From: DYRB01 sp963845265 | GTDB taxonomy: Bacteria; Pseudomonadota; Gammaproteobacteria; Chromatiales; Chromatiaceae | Direction: 5' to 3' | NCBI GenBank assembly: GCA_963845265.1 | Contig: CAWJRN010000005.1 | Location: 124,001-188,000 of the forward strand | Length of the DNA: 64,000 nucleotides | Shown here: positions 27,169-36,964 of the stretch, piece after piece | How positions within the stretch are numbered: position 1 is the first letter of the stretch | Layout of the letters: each line of letters starts with the position of its first letter | The notes under the pieces: model-generated | Told to the model about the DNA's origin: nothing | Seen by the model: only the letters and a program-made list of their open reading frames with translations | Database searches by the model: none | Made by a program: the position numbers and the translations under genes

Positions 27169-27929
27169 ACCGCAATCCAGGCCCGCAACAGGGTCGCCCG
27201 CTAGCCCTGTACCTCACCGGCGAGCACCCCTGCTCCTATCTCGACGGGTTGGCGGCCCGGACCCTGTTCGTCGATCCCTTGGCGCGTATCGGGGCCAGGA
27301 CCTTCCAGTCCCTGCTGGAGCAGGGCTTCCGCCGCAGCGGCAGCCATATCTATCGCCCGGCCTGTCCGGGCTGCCATGCCTGCGTATCGCTCCGCCTGCC
27401 GGTCGAGGCCTTCAAGCCGAACCGCTCCCAGCGACGCAACTTCCGGCTCAATGCGCCTGAGGTGACGGTGGTCGACAGACCCCCAACCTTCGAGCCCGAC
27501 CACTTTGCCCTCTATCAACGCTACCTGCAGGCCCGACACCCTGATGGCTCCATGGCCGAGGGGACCAGCGAGAACTATCGCGACTTCCTGATCGACCCCT
27601 GGGGCGGCGAGACCCACCTGCTGGAGTTTCGCCTCGGCGAACAACTGATGGCGGTGGCTGTCACGGACGTGACCCCCAACGGGCTGTCTGCGGTCTACAC
27701 CTTCTTCGACCCGGCCCTATCCCGGCGAGCCCCGGGGGCCTTCGCCATCCTCTGCCAGATCGAGGCGGCCAAGGCCCTGGGGCGCGACTATCTCTACCTG
27801 GGCTACTGGATCGATGCCTGCGGCAAGATGAGCTACAAGGCCGGTTTCCGCCCCCTGGAGGCGTGGAACGGCAGGGACTGGCAACGCTTCGGGCCAGGGC
27901 AGCCGCTCGATATCGTCCATGGCCGCTAG
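27165..27929 (+). CDS. bpt: Aspartate/glutamate leucyltransferase (arginyltransferase family)
   Basis: Bpt moves leucine from tRNA onto proteins with N-terminal Asp or Glu, the second branch of the bacterial N-end rule. The 254-aa product shows HPCSYLDGLAARTLFVDPLA, the cysteine-bearing YRPACPGCHACVSLRLPVE, and YLGYWIDACGKMSYKAGFRP. Length matches the family (about 240-255 aa). It overlaps aat by 4 nt at its start and cydD by 11 nt at its end. Confidence 0.95.
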   Translation: MNRNPGPQQGRPLALYLTGEHPCSYLDGLAARTLFVDPLARIGARTFQSLLEQGFRRSGSHIYRPACPGCHACVSLRLPVEAFKPNRSQRRNFRLNAPEVTVVDRPPTFEPDHFALYQRYLQARHPDGSMAEGTSENYRDFLIDPWGGETHLLEFRLGEQLMAVAVTDVTPNGLSAVYTFFDPALSRRAPGAFAILCQIEAAKALGRDYLYLGYWIDACGKMSYKAGFRPLEAWNGRDWQRFGPGQPLDIVHGR

Positions 27930-29688
27930 CCGGGCGGTACGCTGGCTCAACAGTCACAAGCCCCTTGCCGGGGTCTATCCGCACCTGGCGGTCGCCCTGG
28001 GTAGCACCGGCGGCCTGCTCTTGATCGCCCAGGCCTGGCTGGTGGCCAAGGTGGTGAACGGTGCCATCTTCCAGGGCGCGGGCTTGGCAGAGGTCCAGCC
28101 CTGGCTATGGTGGCTGTTGGCCCTCTATCTGGCCCGCGCCCTGCTCGCGTGGCTGGCGGAACGGGCGGCCTTCCGAGGCGCGGTCCGCGTCAAGGTGGCC
28201 CTGCGCGATCGGGTGTTCCGCCATATCCAGGCCCTGGGACCGGCCTACCTGTCCGGCGAGCGCAGCGGGGCCCTGGTGGAGGCCCTGGTCAAGGGCGTCG
28301 AGGACCTGGAGCCTTACTACGCCCGCTTCCTGCCGGCCATGACCCTCACCGTCCTGATCCCCCTGGCCATCTTGGTGGTCGTCCTGCCCATGGACTGGCT
28401 CTCGGGCCTGGTGTTGCTGATCACGGCCCCCCTGATCCCGTTCTTTATGATCCTCATCGGCAAGGGGGCCGAGGCGCTCAACCAGAGACAATGGCGGCAA
28501 CTCGCCCGCATGAGCGGGCGCTTCCTCGACGTGATCCAGGGCCTGACGACCCTCAAGACCTTCAACGCCAGCCGGCGGGAGGCCGAGACCATCGCCCGGG
28601 TCTCGGAGGACTACCGACACAGCACCATGCAGGTGCTGCGGGTGGCCTTCCTGTCGTCGGCGGTCCTGGAGTTCATCGCCAGCCTGAGTATCGCCGTGGT
28701 GGCGGTGTTCATCGGCTTTCGGCTCTACCAGCTCGACCTGCCCGTCCCCGACGCCCTGGGGGTGCCGCAGATCGGCTTCTTCACCGGTTTCTTCGTCCTG
28801 TTGCTGGCCCCGGAGTTCTTCCTGCCCCTGCGCAACCTCGGCACCCATTATCACGGGCGCATGGAGGCGGTCGCCGCGGCCGAACGACTGATGGCGATCC
28901 TGGAGACCCCGCCCCCGCAAGGCTCCCGGGGGACGGCGACCCTGGCGCCTGGGGGACCCTTACATCTGGGCCTGGAGGCCGTCCACTTTGCCTATGAGCC
29001 AGGGCGCGAGGCACTCCAGGGCCTGAGCCTCGACCTGCCGCCCGGGCAGCGGCTGGCCCTGGTAGGCCCCAGCGGGGCGGGCAAGACCACCCTGATCAAC
29101 CTGCTGCTGGGTTTTCTGAGACCCGATAGCGGGCGCATCCTGGTGGACGGGGTGGACCTGGCCGACATCGACCCCACCCAATGGCGTCGGCACCTGGCCT
29201 GGGTGCCGCAAAACCCGCGCCTGTTCCGCGGCACCCTGCTGGACAACATCCGCCTGGGTGCGCCCGATGCAACCCCGGAGTCGGTGCAAACCGCCGCGCG
29301 ACGGGCTCGGGCGTCAGGCTTCATCGAGGCCCTGCCCCAGGGCTACGAGACCCAGGTCGGTGAGGGCGGCATGGGGCTCTCCGGCGGCCAGATCCAGCGT
29401 GTCGCTCTGGCGAGGGCCTTCCTGCGCGATGCACCCTTGGTGATCTTGGATGAGCCGACCGCGAGCCTCGCCCCCGCCGACGAGGCCCTGGTCCAGGAGG
29501 GCATCGACGCGCTGGCCCGCGGGCGCGCCCTGCTGGTGGTCGCCCATCGACTCAACACCGTGCGGGCCGCCGACCGCATCCTGGTCATGCAGGCGGGCCG
29601 CATCGTGCAGAACGGCGATCACGCCAGCCTGATGGCCAGCGACGGGCCCTATCGAGGCATGCTTGCAGCCTACGGAGCGACGCCTTGA
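27919..29688 (+). CDS. cydD: Thiol-reductant ABC exporter, CydD subunit
   Basis: CydD pairs with CydC in the inner membrane. The complex is needed for cytochrome bd assembly and was described as an exporter of glutathione and cysteine. The 589-aa protein has an N-terminal membrane domain (several hydrophobic helices before residue 320) and a C-terminal nucleotide-binding domain: Walker A GPSGAGKTTLINLL, signature LSGGQIQRVALARAF, Walker B LVILDEPTASL. It overlaps bpt by 11 nt and cydC by 4 nt. cydAB are not in this window. Confidence 0.95.
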   Translation: MAASRAVRWLNSHKPLAGVYPHLAVALGSTGGLLLIAQAWLVAKVVNGAIFQGAGLAEVQPWLWWLLALYLARALLAWLAERAAFRGAVRVKVALRDRVFRHIQALGPAYLSGERSGALVEALVKGVEDLEPYYARFLPAMTLTVLIPLAILVVVLPMDWLSGLVLLITAPLIPFFMILIGKGAEALNQRQWRQLARMSGRFLDVIQGLTTLKTFNASRREAETIARVSEDYRHSTMQVLRVAFLSSAVLEFIASLSIAVVAVFIGFRLYQLDLPVPDALGVPQIGFFTGFFVLLLAPEFFLPLRNLGTHYHGRMEAVAAAERLMAILETPPPQGSRGTATLAPGGPLHLGLEAVHFAYEPGREALQGLSLDLPPGQRLALVGPSGAGKTTLINLLLGFLRPDSGRILVDGVDLADIDPTQWRRHLAWVPQNPRLFRGTLLDNIRLGAPDATPESVQTAARRARASGFIEALPQGYETQVGEGGMGLSGGQIQRVALARAFLRDAPLVILDEPTASLAPADEALVQEGIDALARGRALLVVAHRLNTVRAADRILVMQAGRIVQNGDHASLMASDGPYRGMLAAYGATP

Positions 29689-31418
29689 AGGACTTGCTGC
29701 GCCTCCTCCGACTGCTCGGACCCAGCCGCGGCTGGATGGCCTTGGGCGCCCTCCTCGCCCTGGTCACCCTGATCGCCAATGTGACCCTGATGGCGACCTC
29801 CGGATGGTTCATCGCCGCCATGGCCGTGGCCGGGGCCAGCGGGGTCTCCATGAACTACTTCACCCCGGCGGCCTTGATCCGCCTGGCCGCCATCCTGCGC
29901 ACCGTCGGGCGATACATGGAGCGTCTGGTCACCCACGAGGCGACACTTCGGCAACTGGCCGGGCTGCGGGTCTGGTTCTACGCCCACCTGGAACCTCTGG
30001 CCCCGGCGCGGCTGCAACAGCTCCACAGCGGGGACCTGCTGAGTCGCATCCGCGCCGACATCGACGCCCTGGACAACCTCTACCTGCGCACCCTGGTGCC
30101 GGTGGCCGTGGCCACGGTGGGCCTGGCCCTGTGCTTCGTCGTCCTCGCCACCTTCGACCTGCGCATCGCCCTGTTCGCGCTAGGCATGCTGTTGGTCGCC
30201 GGGGTCCTGGTCCCGCTCTGGACACGGGCCCGCGGGGCCGGACCCGGCCAGCGCCTGGTCCAGACCCAGGCGGAGCTGCGCAGCCTGGCCATCGACGGCA
30301 TCCAGGGCCTGCCGGAGTTGCTGGTCTATGGGGCGGACGATGCCCTGGCCACCCGCCTGCACACCCTGAGCCTGGCACTCGCCGCTGATCAGGACCGCAT
30401 GAGCGCCTATGCCGGGGTCTCCCTGGGGGCGGTCGGCCTGGCGGCCAACCTGACCCTATGGGGCACCCTGTGGTTGGCCATCCCGTTGGTCGGCCCCGCC
30501 GCCAGCGGCGGCGTCATCGCCCCGCCGGACCTCGCCCTTCTGGCCCTGTTCACCCTCGCCGCCTTCGAGGCCGTTGCACCACTGCCCGCCGCCCTCCAAC
30601 ACCTGGGCGGGACCATGGCAGCAGCGCGGCGCCTGTTCACCATCGTCGACGCCACACCGGCGGTAACAGAGCCCAAGGGCGCATCACCGAGCCCGACATG
30701 CTTCGATCTGGAGCTGGATGGGGTTTCTTTCGCCTATCCAGGCGCCGAGCACCACGCTTTGGACGGGATCGACCTGCGGGTGGCCGAGGGCAGACGAGTC
30801 GCTGTGGTGGGGCCCAGTGGCTCAGGCAAGAGCACGCTGTTCAATCTCTTGTTGCGCTTCTGGGCCCCGGACCAGGGCCTGATCCGCCTGGGAGGCCACG
30901 ACCTGGCCGACTTCCACGGCGAGGACCTGCGCCGCCACCTGGCGGTGGTCAGCCAACACAGCCACCTGTTCGCCGCGACCATCCGCGAGAACCTGCTCCT
31001 GGCCAACCCGGGGGCATCCCAAGGCGCCCTGGAGCGCGCCTGCGAGGTCGCCCAGATTCACGACCTCATCGCCGGGCTACCGGAGGGCTACGACACCTGG
31101 GTGGGGGAGACAGGGGTACGCCTCTCCGGCGGCCAGGCGCGGCGCATCGCCATCGCCAGGGCCCTGCTCAAGGATGCCCCCATCCTGCTCTTGGACGAAC
31201 CTACCGAAGGCCTCGACGGCCAGACCGAGCGCTCGCTCATGGTCGCACTGGATCGACTCATGCAAGCACGCAGCGTCCTGCTCATCACCCATCGTCCCAT
31301 TGGTCTGAGCGCCATGGACCAGATCCTGGTGCTGGACGCCGGGCGCGTGGTCGAACGGGGCAATCACCAAGAGCTGCTTGGGGCCCTGCACTACCCGCGG
31401 CTGCTGGGGCTGAGGTAA
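29685..31418 (+). CDS. cydC: Thiol-reductant ABC exporter, CydC subunit
   Basis: Partner of CydD, 577 aa. The membrane domain begins LRLLGPSRGWMALGALLALV, and the ATP-binding domain has Walker A GPSGSGKSTLFNLLLRFWAP, signature LSGGQARRIAIARALL and Walker B ILLLDEPTEGLDG. The start overlaps cydD by 4 nt, as usual for cydDC, which keeps the subunits balanced. Confidence 0.95.
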   Translation: MKDLLRLLRLLGPSRGWMALGALLALVTLIANVTLMATSGWFIAAMAVAGASGVSMNYFTPAALIRLAAILRTVGRYMERLVTHEATLRQLAGLRVWFYAHLEPLAPARLQQLHSGDLLSRIRADIDALDNLYLRTLVPVAVATVGLALCFVVLATFDLRIALFALGMLLVAGVLVPLWTRARGAGPGQRLVQTQAELRSLAIDGIQGLPELLVYGADDALATRLHTLSLALAADQDRMSAYAGVSLGAVGLAANLTLWGTLWLAIPLVGPAASGGVIAPPDLALLALFTLAAFEAVAPLPAALQHLGGTMAAARRLFTIVDATPAVTEPKGASPSPTCFDLELDGVSFAYPGAEHHALDGIDLRVAEGRRVAVVGPSGSGKSTLFNLLLRFWAPDQGLIRLGGHDLADFHGEDLRRHLAVVSQHSHLFAATIRENLLLANPGASQGALERACEVAQIHDLIAGLPEGYDTWVGETGVRLSGGQARRIAIARALLKDAPILLLDEPTEGLDGQTERSLMVALDRLMQARSVLLITHRPIGLSAMDQILVLDAGRVVERGNHQELLGALHYPRLLGLR

Positions 31419-31791
31419 TGAAACATCCGCGGGTCCAAGGCAGCCCGGCAGTCGGCCAAGGCCGCAGGATCATCCCCATCTTTCTGCCGGATGGTCCCAA
31501 GGAGGTGGTAGCCGTGAGGCTTATCCGGGCAATCCTTAACCAACCCGACACATACCCCGACCGCCCGCAAAAACACCAGTGGCTTCATGGTGTCGCAGCG
31601 GACTTATTGAACGGAATCGACGTTGCAACAAACAGCTACCGATGCCAACCGCCTGACTCCTCCGGGTCTGGACCGAGCATCCAGCCCCGAACCCGCGCGC
31701 AGTGACACACTGAACGCCTCCCTGGGATTAGAGACCCAACAGGCCCCGCTGAGGCGCGGGCGCCTATAGTTCGGCAACGGTAGACGGCTGG
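31419..31791. other. Intergenic region between cydC and bamC
   Basis: About 370 bp between convergent genes. A short minus-strand frame (31588 to 31391) contains GYHLLGTIRQKDGDDPAALA, which resembles half a TPR repeat, but it is too short and without context to call. GGCCCCGCTGAGGCGCGGGC near 31742 is GC-rich and might contribute to termination, without a T tract. Confidence 0.4.
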
Positions 31792-32949
31792 TTAGCGCAT
31801 CTGCTCCTGCAGCAGGCTGAGAATCTTGCGGCCCGCGGGGCTGTCGTCCCGCTGCCCGCCAGCATCCAGCACCGTCAGACGCGTCTCCGTTCCGCTACCC
31901 ACTAGGTTAACTCGGTACTTCTTCACTGCATCGAGTTCCTTACCGCGCCAGAAGGCCATTTTCGAGAAGAAGCCCTCCTTCTTCTGAGCGCCCTCGGAGC
32001 CGGGGTCGTAGCGCACATAGTAGGTACCGTTGCTCATGTCACGATCCTCGACCGCGAAACCGGCCCGATCCAGGGCAACCCCGGTCTGACGCCAGGCCCT
32101 GCGGAACTCCTCGGAAATGATCAGGGCGGAGCCGCCACCGTCGGAGATCATGCGCACGGTCGTGGGCTTGGTCCCTGCCTCGCCCGCACCGCCGGAAGCG
32201 GTCGCACCGGCGGCACGCCCTTCCGTCACCCCGAGGTACACCATCAGCCGGCGCAACATCTCCGATTCCTTGCCCGGATCACTCGGCGCGGGCTCCCACA
32301 TAGCGTTTGCGCCCTCGCCCACGGTATTGGACAAAATGCGCTCCTCCATGCGCGTGTGGGTGAGGTAGATATCCGTTGTGCCGGTCTTCGGGCCACGCTC
32401 CAGGCGCACCCGATACTGGTCACGGGTGGAGGTGGCATGCAGCCCATCGGCGACCGTACGCATCATGCGCGAGATGAAGTCCTTATTGAGCTCCGCCCGA
32501 TTCTCCAGCCAATCCGTCTTCATGACGCCAACCGTCGGATTCTGCTCGACCAGCAGGATGCCCTGCTCCCGCCAGAAAGAGACCACCCGCGGCCACACTG
32601 CATCGGCGGGAGCCCCAACCTCCAGCCAGCGACTGCTGCCGTCGCGCCGCAGTTCAACATTCTCGACCGCCGGCAAGACCGCACCGCTAGAGGCCATCTC
32701 GCCGCGCTTGGACCGCTCCCCAACATAATCCGAATAGGTCGCAGACCCGGCCGCAGGCACATCCAGGGCGTCATCGACCTGCCCTCTGGACAGGTCCGGC
32801 GGGACCTCCAGGTTCTCGGTTGCCTCGCGTTGCTTTTTGTAGGCCAGGGTCTGGTCGGGGAGCATGCCCTCGATGACAGAACTGCTGCCGCAGCCCACGA
32901 GCACAGACCCGCACAGAATAGGAACAATCAGGTTGCGGAGGTTTCGCAT
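31792..32949 (-). CDS. bamC: Outer membrane assembly lipoprotein BamC
   Basis: BamC is an accessory lipoprotein of the BAM complex that inserts beta-barrel proteins in the outer membrane. The 385-aa protein opens MRNLRNLIVPILCGSVLVGC with a lipobox ending LVGC, then EATENLEVPPDLSRGQVDDA, the unstructured segment that contacts BamD. Two helix-grip domains follow (SSRWLEVGAPADAVWPRVVS and ISEEFRRAWRQTGVALDRAG). The start at 32949 places the signal peptide correctly; the frame is open further upstream but not conserved. It lies 187 nt downstream of dapA, as in E. coli. Confidence 0.95.
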   Translation of the reverse strand: MRNLRNLIVPILCGSVLVGCGSSSVIEGMLPDQTLAYKKQREATENLEVPPDLSRGQVDDALDVPAAGSATYSDYVGERSKRGEMASSGAVLPAVENVELRRDGSSRWLEVGAPADAVWPRVVSFWREQGILLVEQNPTVGVMKTDWLENRAELNKDFISRMMRTVADGLHATSTRDQYRVRLERGPKTGTTDIYLTHTRMEERILSNTVGEGANAMWEPAPSDPGKESEMLRRLMVYLGVTEGRAAGATASGGAGEAGTKPTTVRMISDGGGSALIISEEFRRAWRQTGVALDRAGFAVEDRDMSNGTYYVRYDPGSEGAQKKEGFFSKMAFWRGKELDAVKKYRVNLVGSGTETRLTVLDAGGQRDDSPAGRKILSLLQEQMR

Positions 32950-33136
32950 GTCGTCTCGCTTCGCGTGTGGGAACCTAGGATTAAGCGGTGCACCGATGCA
33001 GGACACCGAATCAAGGTGGCCGACGCCACCAGACGGGAGTACCGCGCCCTGACCACGACGATCAGGACTATCGCGTCGCCTTGGATGCGACGTCACCAGG
33101 CCGGCACAACCCTACAGGCCGCCACCCTTGGTGACG

Positions 33137-34012
33137 CTAAATGATTCCCGCATGGCGCATCGCATCGCGTACTCGCGGCTGCACATCTCGGGAAAGCCAG
33201 GTCAAGGGCAGGCGGATCCCGTTTTGCGCAAAGCCCAACTCGGCCACCGCCCATTTTACGGGGATGGGGTTCGACTGCACGAACAATTCGTGGTGCAAAG
33301 GGTCCAGTCTGGCATTGATATCCATAGCTGCACAGCGATCCCCAGCCAAGGCTGCGGAACACATTTGCGCCATCAGGCCAGGCGCGACATTGTTGGTGAC
33401 CGAGATCACCCCATCCCCGCCGCGCAGCATGAATTCACAACCGGTGGCATCGTCCCCACTGTACAGCGCAAAGTCGGGACCGCACAGGGAGCGCAGGCGC
33501 GGCAGCCGGGCCAGATCGCCAGTGGCATCCTTGAGGCCGACGATATTGGGCACCTCGGCGAGCCGTGCACAGGTCTCCACGGCGAGATCACAGGCGGTCC
33601 GCCCCGGGACGTTGTAGAGGATCTGTGGGATATCCACCGCCTCGGCGACGGCCTTGTAGTGGAGATAAAGCCCTTCCTGGGTTGGCTTGTTGTAATAGGG
33701 GGTCACCAGCAGTGCCGCGTCCGCCCCATCCTCCTTGGCACAACGGGTCAGTCGGATGGCCTCGGTGGTGGCATTGGCCCCAGTCCCGGCGATGACCGGG
33801 ATGCGCCCGGCGGCGAACTCGACGGTGCGCCGCATCACGGCGCAGTGCTCATCCTCGTCAAGGGTTGCCGATTCACCTGTGGTACCCACCGAGACGATGG
33901 CGGCGGTACCCTCAGCCACATGCCAATCCACCAGACGGCCTAGCGCCTCATCGTCGAGGCGACCATCTTGGTGCATGGGGGTAATGAGCGCAACGATACT
34001 GCCGCGAAACAT
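33137..34012 (-). CDS. dapA: 4-hydroxy-tetrahydrodipicolinate synthase
   Basis: DapA condenses pyruvate with aspartate semialdehyde in lysine and diaminopimelate synthesis. The 291-aa protein has MFRGSIVALITPMHQDGRLD, VSVGTTGESATLDEDEH, YYNKPTQEGLYLHYKAVAEA, YNVPGRTACDL and the Schiff-base lysine in IVGLKDATGDLARLPRL. The ATG at 34012 with GGAG upstream gives the family start. It is divergent from gcvR and upstream of bamC, the same neighbourhood as in E. coli. Confidence 0.97.
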   Translation of the reverse strand: MFRGSIVALITPMHQDGRLDDEALGRLVDWHVAEGTAAIVSVGTTGESATLDEDEHCAVMRRTVEFAAGRIPVIAGTGANATTEAIRLTRCAKEDGADAALLVTPYYNKPTQEGLYLHYKAVAEAVDIPQILYNVPGRTACDLAVETCARLAEVPNIVGLKDATGDLARLPRLRSLCGPDFALYSGDDATGCEFMLRGGDGVISVTNNVAPGLMAQMCSAALAGDRCAAMDINARLDPLHHELFVQSNPIPVKWAVAELGFAQNGIRLPLTWLSRDVQPRVRDAMRHAGII

Positions 34013-34251
34013 GATTTGGGCTCCGAACCGACGGAAAAAGAAGGGCATGGTAGCTTGTGCGAGCGCAGCAACACAACCGCATGCACCTCGCATGCCGGAC
34101 TGGTTCGACCCGGCGCAGCCTTCCTAGGACTGCCTGAGTCACTCTGCACCCAGATGGGCTGCTGAGCACTCGTACGCCGACCCGGATCCCCATGCTAAAC
34201 TCTCGCGACCCGGACCCAGACCCCAACCATCGCTGCCCCCCGCGTTTTGAC

Positions 34252-34791
34252 ATGGCAACCCAGAAAACCTATCTCGTGATCTCTGCCCTCGGCGAAGACC
34301 GCCCCGGAATCGTCAGCCAATTGTCCAAGGTCCTGCTCGACAGCGGCTGTAATGTGGAGGACAGCCGCATGACGGTCCTCGGCGGCGAGTTCGCCGTCAT
34401 GCTGCTGGTCGAGGGCAAGTGGAACACCCTGGCCAAGGTGGAGAACAGCCTCCCGGAGTTGGGGCGCCAACTGGCGATGACCATCATCTCCAAGCGCACC
34501 GGCCCTCGTGCCCTGGGCGGAAACCTGCTGCCCTATGCGGTGGACGTCATTTCCATGGATCACCCGGGCATCGTCAACAACCTGGCGGGCTTCTTCTCAG
34601 ACCGGGGGATCAACATCGAGGACATGGCCACCAGCAGCTATGCTGCGGCCCACACCGGCACACCCATGTTCACGGTACACATGACCGTCGGCATTCCCGC
34701 CTCGGTCCACATCGCCGGGCTACGCGACGAGTTTATGGACTACTGCGACGGGCTCAATCTGGACGCCGTCCTGGAGCCCATCAAAGGCTGA
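34252..34791 (+). CDS. gcvR: Glycine cleavage system regulator GcvR-like, tandem ACT domains
   Basis: A 179-aa protein made of two ACT domains: YLVISALGEDRPGIVSQLSK near the start and VDVISMDHPGIVNNLAGFFS in the second half, with RGINIEDMATSSYAAAHTGT after it. GcvR binds GcvA and represses the glycine cleavage operon when glycine is low. The ATG at 34252 is chosen over 34192 because the extension is a low-complexity DPDPDPN stretch. The order dapA / gcvR / bcp matches E. coli and supports the name. Confidence 0.88.
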   Translation: MATQKTYLVISALGEDRPGIVSQLSKVLLDSGCNVEDSRMTVLGGEFAVMLLVEGKWNTLAKVENSLPELGRQLAMTIISKRTGPRALGGNLLPYAVDVISMDHPGIVNNLAGFFSDRGINIEDMATSSYAAAHTGTPMFTVHMTVGIPASVHIAGLRDEFMDYCDGLNLDAVLEPIKG

Positions 34792-34831
34792 AGGGCCGGC
34801 CGCCGAACTCTATCATCGGACGGGCCACACT

Positions 34832-35308
34832 ATGACCGTACACATCGGTGAGACGATCCCGGACATCGAGATCCCGGCAACCGGGGACCAGAGCATCCGC
34901 CTATCTGACCTGCGCGGGCAGACTCTGGTCCTGTGGTTCTACCCCAAGGCCAGCACCCCCGGCTGCACCTTGGAAGGCCAAGGGTTCCGCGACGCTGCCG
35001 CCGACTTCGCCGCAGCCGGCTGCGTCATCCTCGGCGCCTCTCGCGACGGCGTGAAGGCTCAGGATAACTTCAAGGCCAAGCAGGGCTTCCCCTTCGACCT
35101 GTTGAGCGACAAGGACGAGACCCTCTGCCACGCCTTCGATGTCATCAAGCTCAAGAAGCTCTACGGCAAGGAATCCCTCGGCATCGAGCGCAGCACCTTC
35201 CTCATCGACGCCGCTGGCCGGCTGCGCCGGGAGTGGCGCAAGGTCAAGGTCAAGGGCCACGTCGAAGAGGTCCTCGCCGCCGCCCGAGGGCTGGCCGCTG
35301 AGGCCTGA
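34832..35308 (+). CDS. bcp: Thiol peroxidase of the Bcp/PrxQ family
   Basis: Bcp reduces hydroperoxides with electrons from thioredoxin. The 158-aa protein has LVLWFYPKASTPGCTLEGQG with the peroxidatic Cys in TPGCT, then FRDAAADFAAAGCVILGASR and GIERSTFLIDAAGRLRREWR. The resolving cysteine found five residues later in E. coli Bcp (TPGCTVQAC) is replaced here (TPGCTLEGQ), so this looks like a 1-Cys form. It follows gcvR after 40 nt, probably in one transcript. Confidence 0.93.
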   Translation: MTVHIGETIPDIEIPATGDQSIRLSDLRGQTLVLWFYPKASTPGCTLEGQGFRDAAADFAAAGCVILGASRDGVKAQDNFKAKQGFPFDLLSDKDETLCHAFDVIKLKKLYGKESLGIERSTFLIDAAGRLRREWRKVKVKGHVEEVLAAARGLAAEA

Positions 35309-35380
35309 GCCCAAGGAACACCACCCACCCAACGACCGCCCAGACGGGCGCCCTCGCGGCGCCATGGACCTAACGAAGCC

Positions 35381-36799
35381 ATGATCAAGCGCCATCCCGA
35401 CAAGCCCTGCCTGTTCGTCCTCGACACCAACGTGCTGATGCACGACCCCACCGCCATCTTCCGGTTCCAAGAACACGACATCTTCCTGCCCATGGTGGTG
35501 CTCGAAGAGCTGGACGCCGCCAAGAAGGGGATGTCCGAGGTGGCTCGCAACGTCCGCCAGGTGAGCCGCTTCCTCGACCAGCTCATGTCCAACGCGGACA
35601 AGGCGGAGATCGATGCGGGTCTGCCGGTCAATCCACCCCTGGAAAACCCCGGCGGGCGCAATCCGGCCCCCAGCGGGCGCCTGTATTTCCAGACCGAACG
35701 CCTGCGTCCCAAGGCCGCCGAACCCCTGCCGGGGATCAATGCCGACAACAACCTGCTCGGCACCGCCCAGGCCCTGTGTGAGCTACGCCCAGACCGCACC
35801 GTGGTCATCGTCTCCAAGGACATCAATCTGCGCATCAAGGCCGCGGTCTTGGGCATCCCCGCGGAGGACTACTCCAACGACCAGGTACTCGACGACGCGG
35901 CCCTGCTCTATACCGGCATGCTGGCCCTGGACGCCGAGTTTTGGGACCACCACGACAAGGGCGTTGAGTCCTGGAAGGAAGAGGGGCGCACCTACTATCG
36001 AGTCAAGGGTCCAGACATCGCAGACTGGTACCCCAGCGAGTGCATCTATCAGGAGCAGGAGGGCGGCATCGAGGCCCTGGTGCGCGAGAAGCGCTCCGCC
36101 ACCGAGGCGGTCATCGAGCTATCCAGCGACTACCGTCCGGTACGCCACAACGTCTGGGGCATCACCGCACGCAACCGGGAGCAGAACTTCGCCCTGAACA
36201 TGCTCATGGACCCGGACCTGGACTTCGTCACGCTGTTGGGGGTCGCCGGGACCGGCAAGACCCTGCTCGCCCTGGCCGCCGGGCTGGCCCAGGTCCTGGA
36301 CCGCAACCTCTACCGCGAGATCGTCATGACACGGGTCACGGTCCCGGTGGGTGAGGACATCGGCTTCCTGCCCGGCACCGAAGAGGAAAAGATGACCCCC
36401 TGGATGGGCGCCCTGATGGACAACCTGGAGGTGCTCAACCAGAACGAGGGCGGCGACTGGGGGCGTGCGGCGACCAGCGACCTGCTGCGCAACCGCATCC
36501 GCATCCAGTCGTTAAACTTCATGCGCGGGCGCACCTTCCTCAAGAAGTACATCATCCTCGACGAGGCTCAGAACCTCACCGCCAAGCAGATGAAGACCCT
36601 CATCACCCGCGCAGGTCCTGGGACCAAGATTGTCTGTCTGGGCAACATCTCCCAGATCGACACCCCCTACCTCACGGAGACCACCTCCGGCCTCACCTAT
36701 GTGGTGGACCGATTCAAGCACTGGCCCCACAGCGGGCACATCACCCTACTACGGGGCGAGCGCTCGCGCCTGGCGGACTTCGCCTCGGATGCGCTTTAG
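35381..36799 (+). CDS. PIN-PhoH family protein (PhoH2 / YlaK type)
   Basis: A 472-aa protein with an N-terminal PIN ribonuclease domain (LFVLDTNVLMHDPTAIFRFQ, VVLEELDAAKKGMSEVARNV, then VSKDINLRIKAAVLGIPAED) and a C-terminal PhoH ATPase (Walker A LLGVAGTGKTLLALAAGLAQ, Walker B KYIILDEAQNLTAKQMKTLI). The PIN acidic residues D15 and N17 plus EE are present. PhoH2 proteins act as ATP-driven, sequence-specific RNA helicase/RNases. It lies downstream of bcp. A palindromic repeat follows directly after the stop codon. Confidence 0.93.
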   Translation: MIKRHPDKPCLFVLDTNVLMHDPTAIFRFQEHDIFLPMVVLEELDAAKKGMSEVARNVRQVSRFLDQLMSNADKAEIDAGLPVNPPLENPGGRNPAPSGRLYFQTERLRPKAAEPLPGINADNNLLGTAQALCELRPDRTVVIVSKDINLRIKAAVLGIPAEDYSNDQVLDDAALLYTGMLALDAEFWDHHDKGVESWKEEGRTYYRVKGPDIADWYPSECIYQEQEGGIEALVREKRSATEAVIELSSDYRPVRHNVWGITARNREQNFALNMLMDPDLDFVTLLGVAGTGKTLLALAAGLAQVLDRNLYREIVMTRVTVPVGEDIGFLPGTEEEKMTPWMGALMDNLEVLNQNEGGDWGRAATSDLLRNRIRIQSLNFMRGRTFLKKYIILDEAQNLTAKQMKTLITRAGPGTKIVCLGNISQIDTPYLTETTSGLTYVVDRFKHWPHSGHITLLRGERSRLADFASDAL

Positions 36800-36800
36800 C

Positions 36801-36961
36801 CTAAGAAGATCTTTTCAGCCGCAAATGAACGCAAATAGACGCAAATAAAAAAGGGCTTGGGGTCGGCGGCCGGCTCACCCTGCGAGCGGCCTCCAGACTT
36901 TTCTAGGCCATTGAACTATTTGCGTTAATTTGCGTGATTTGCGGCCGTTTTGCTTTTACCA
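36801..36961. repeat. CGCAAAT-family palindromic element, copy 2
   Basis: The left arm CAGCCGCAAATGAACGCAAA with a further ACGCAAAT unit faces the right arm ATTTGCGTTAATTTGCGTGA followed by TTTGCGGCCG. Each arm holds three CGCAAAT units. The centre AAAGGGCTTGG..GTCGGCGGC and CCTCC.GACTTTT matches copy 3 at 54811-54961. Non-coding, between the phoH-family gene and the cphA-like gene. Confidence 0.88.
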
Positions 36962-36964
36962 GGT

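Noticed and set aside
27919..31418. cydDC without cydAB as a sign of gene loss
   Set aside because: cydDC and cydAB are often unlinked; absence from this window says nothing about the genome.
31391..31588. 65-residue frame with half a TPR-like repeat
   Set aside because: Too short, no partner repeats, no ribosome site, and it overlaps the end of cydC; resemblance may be chance.
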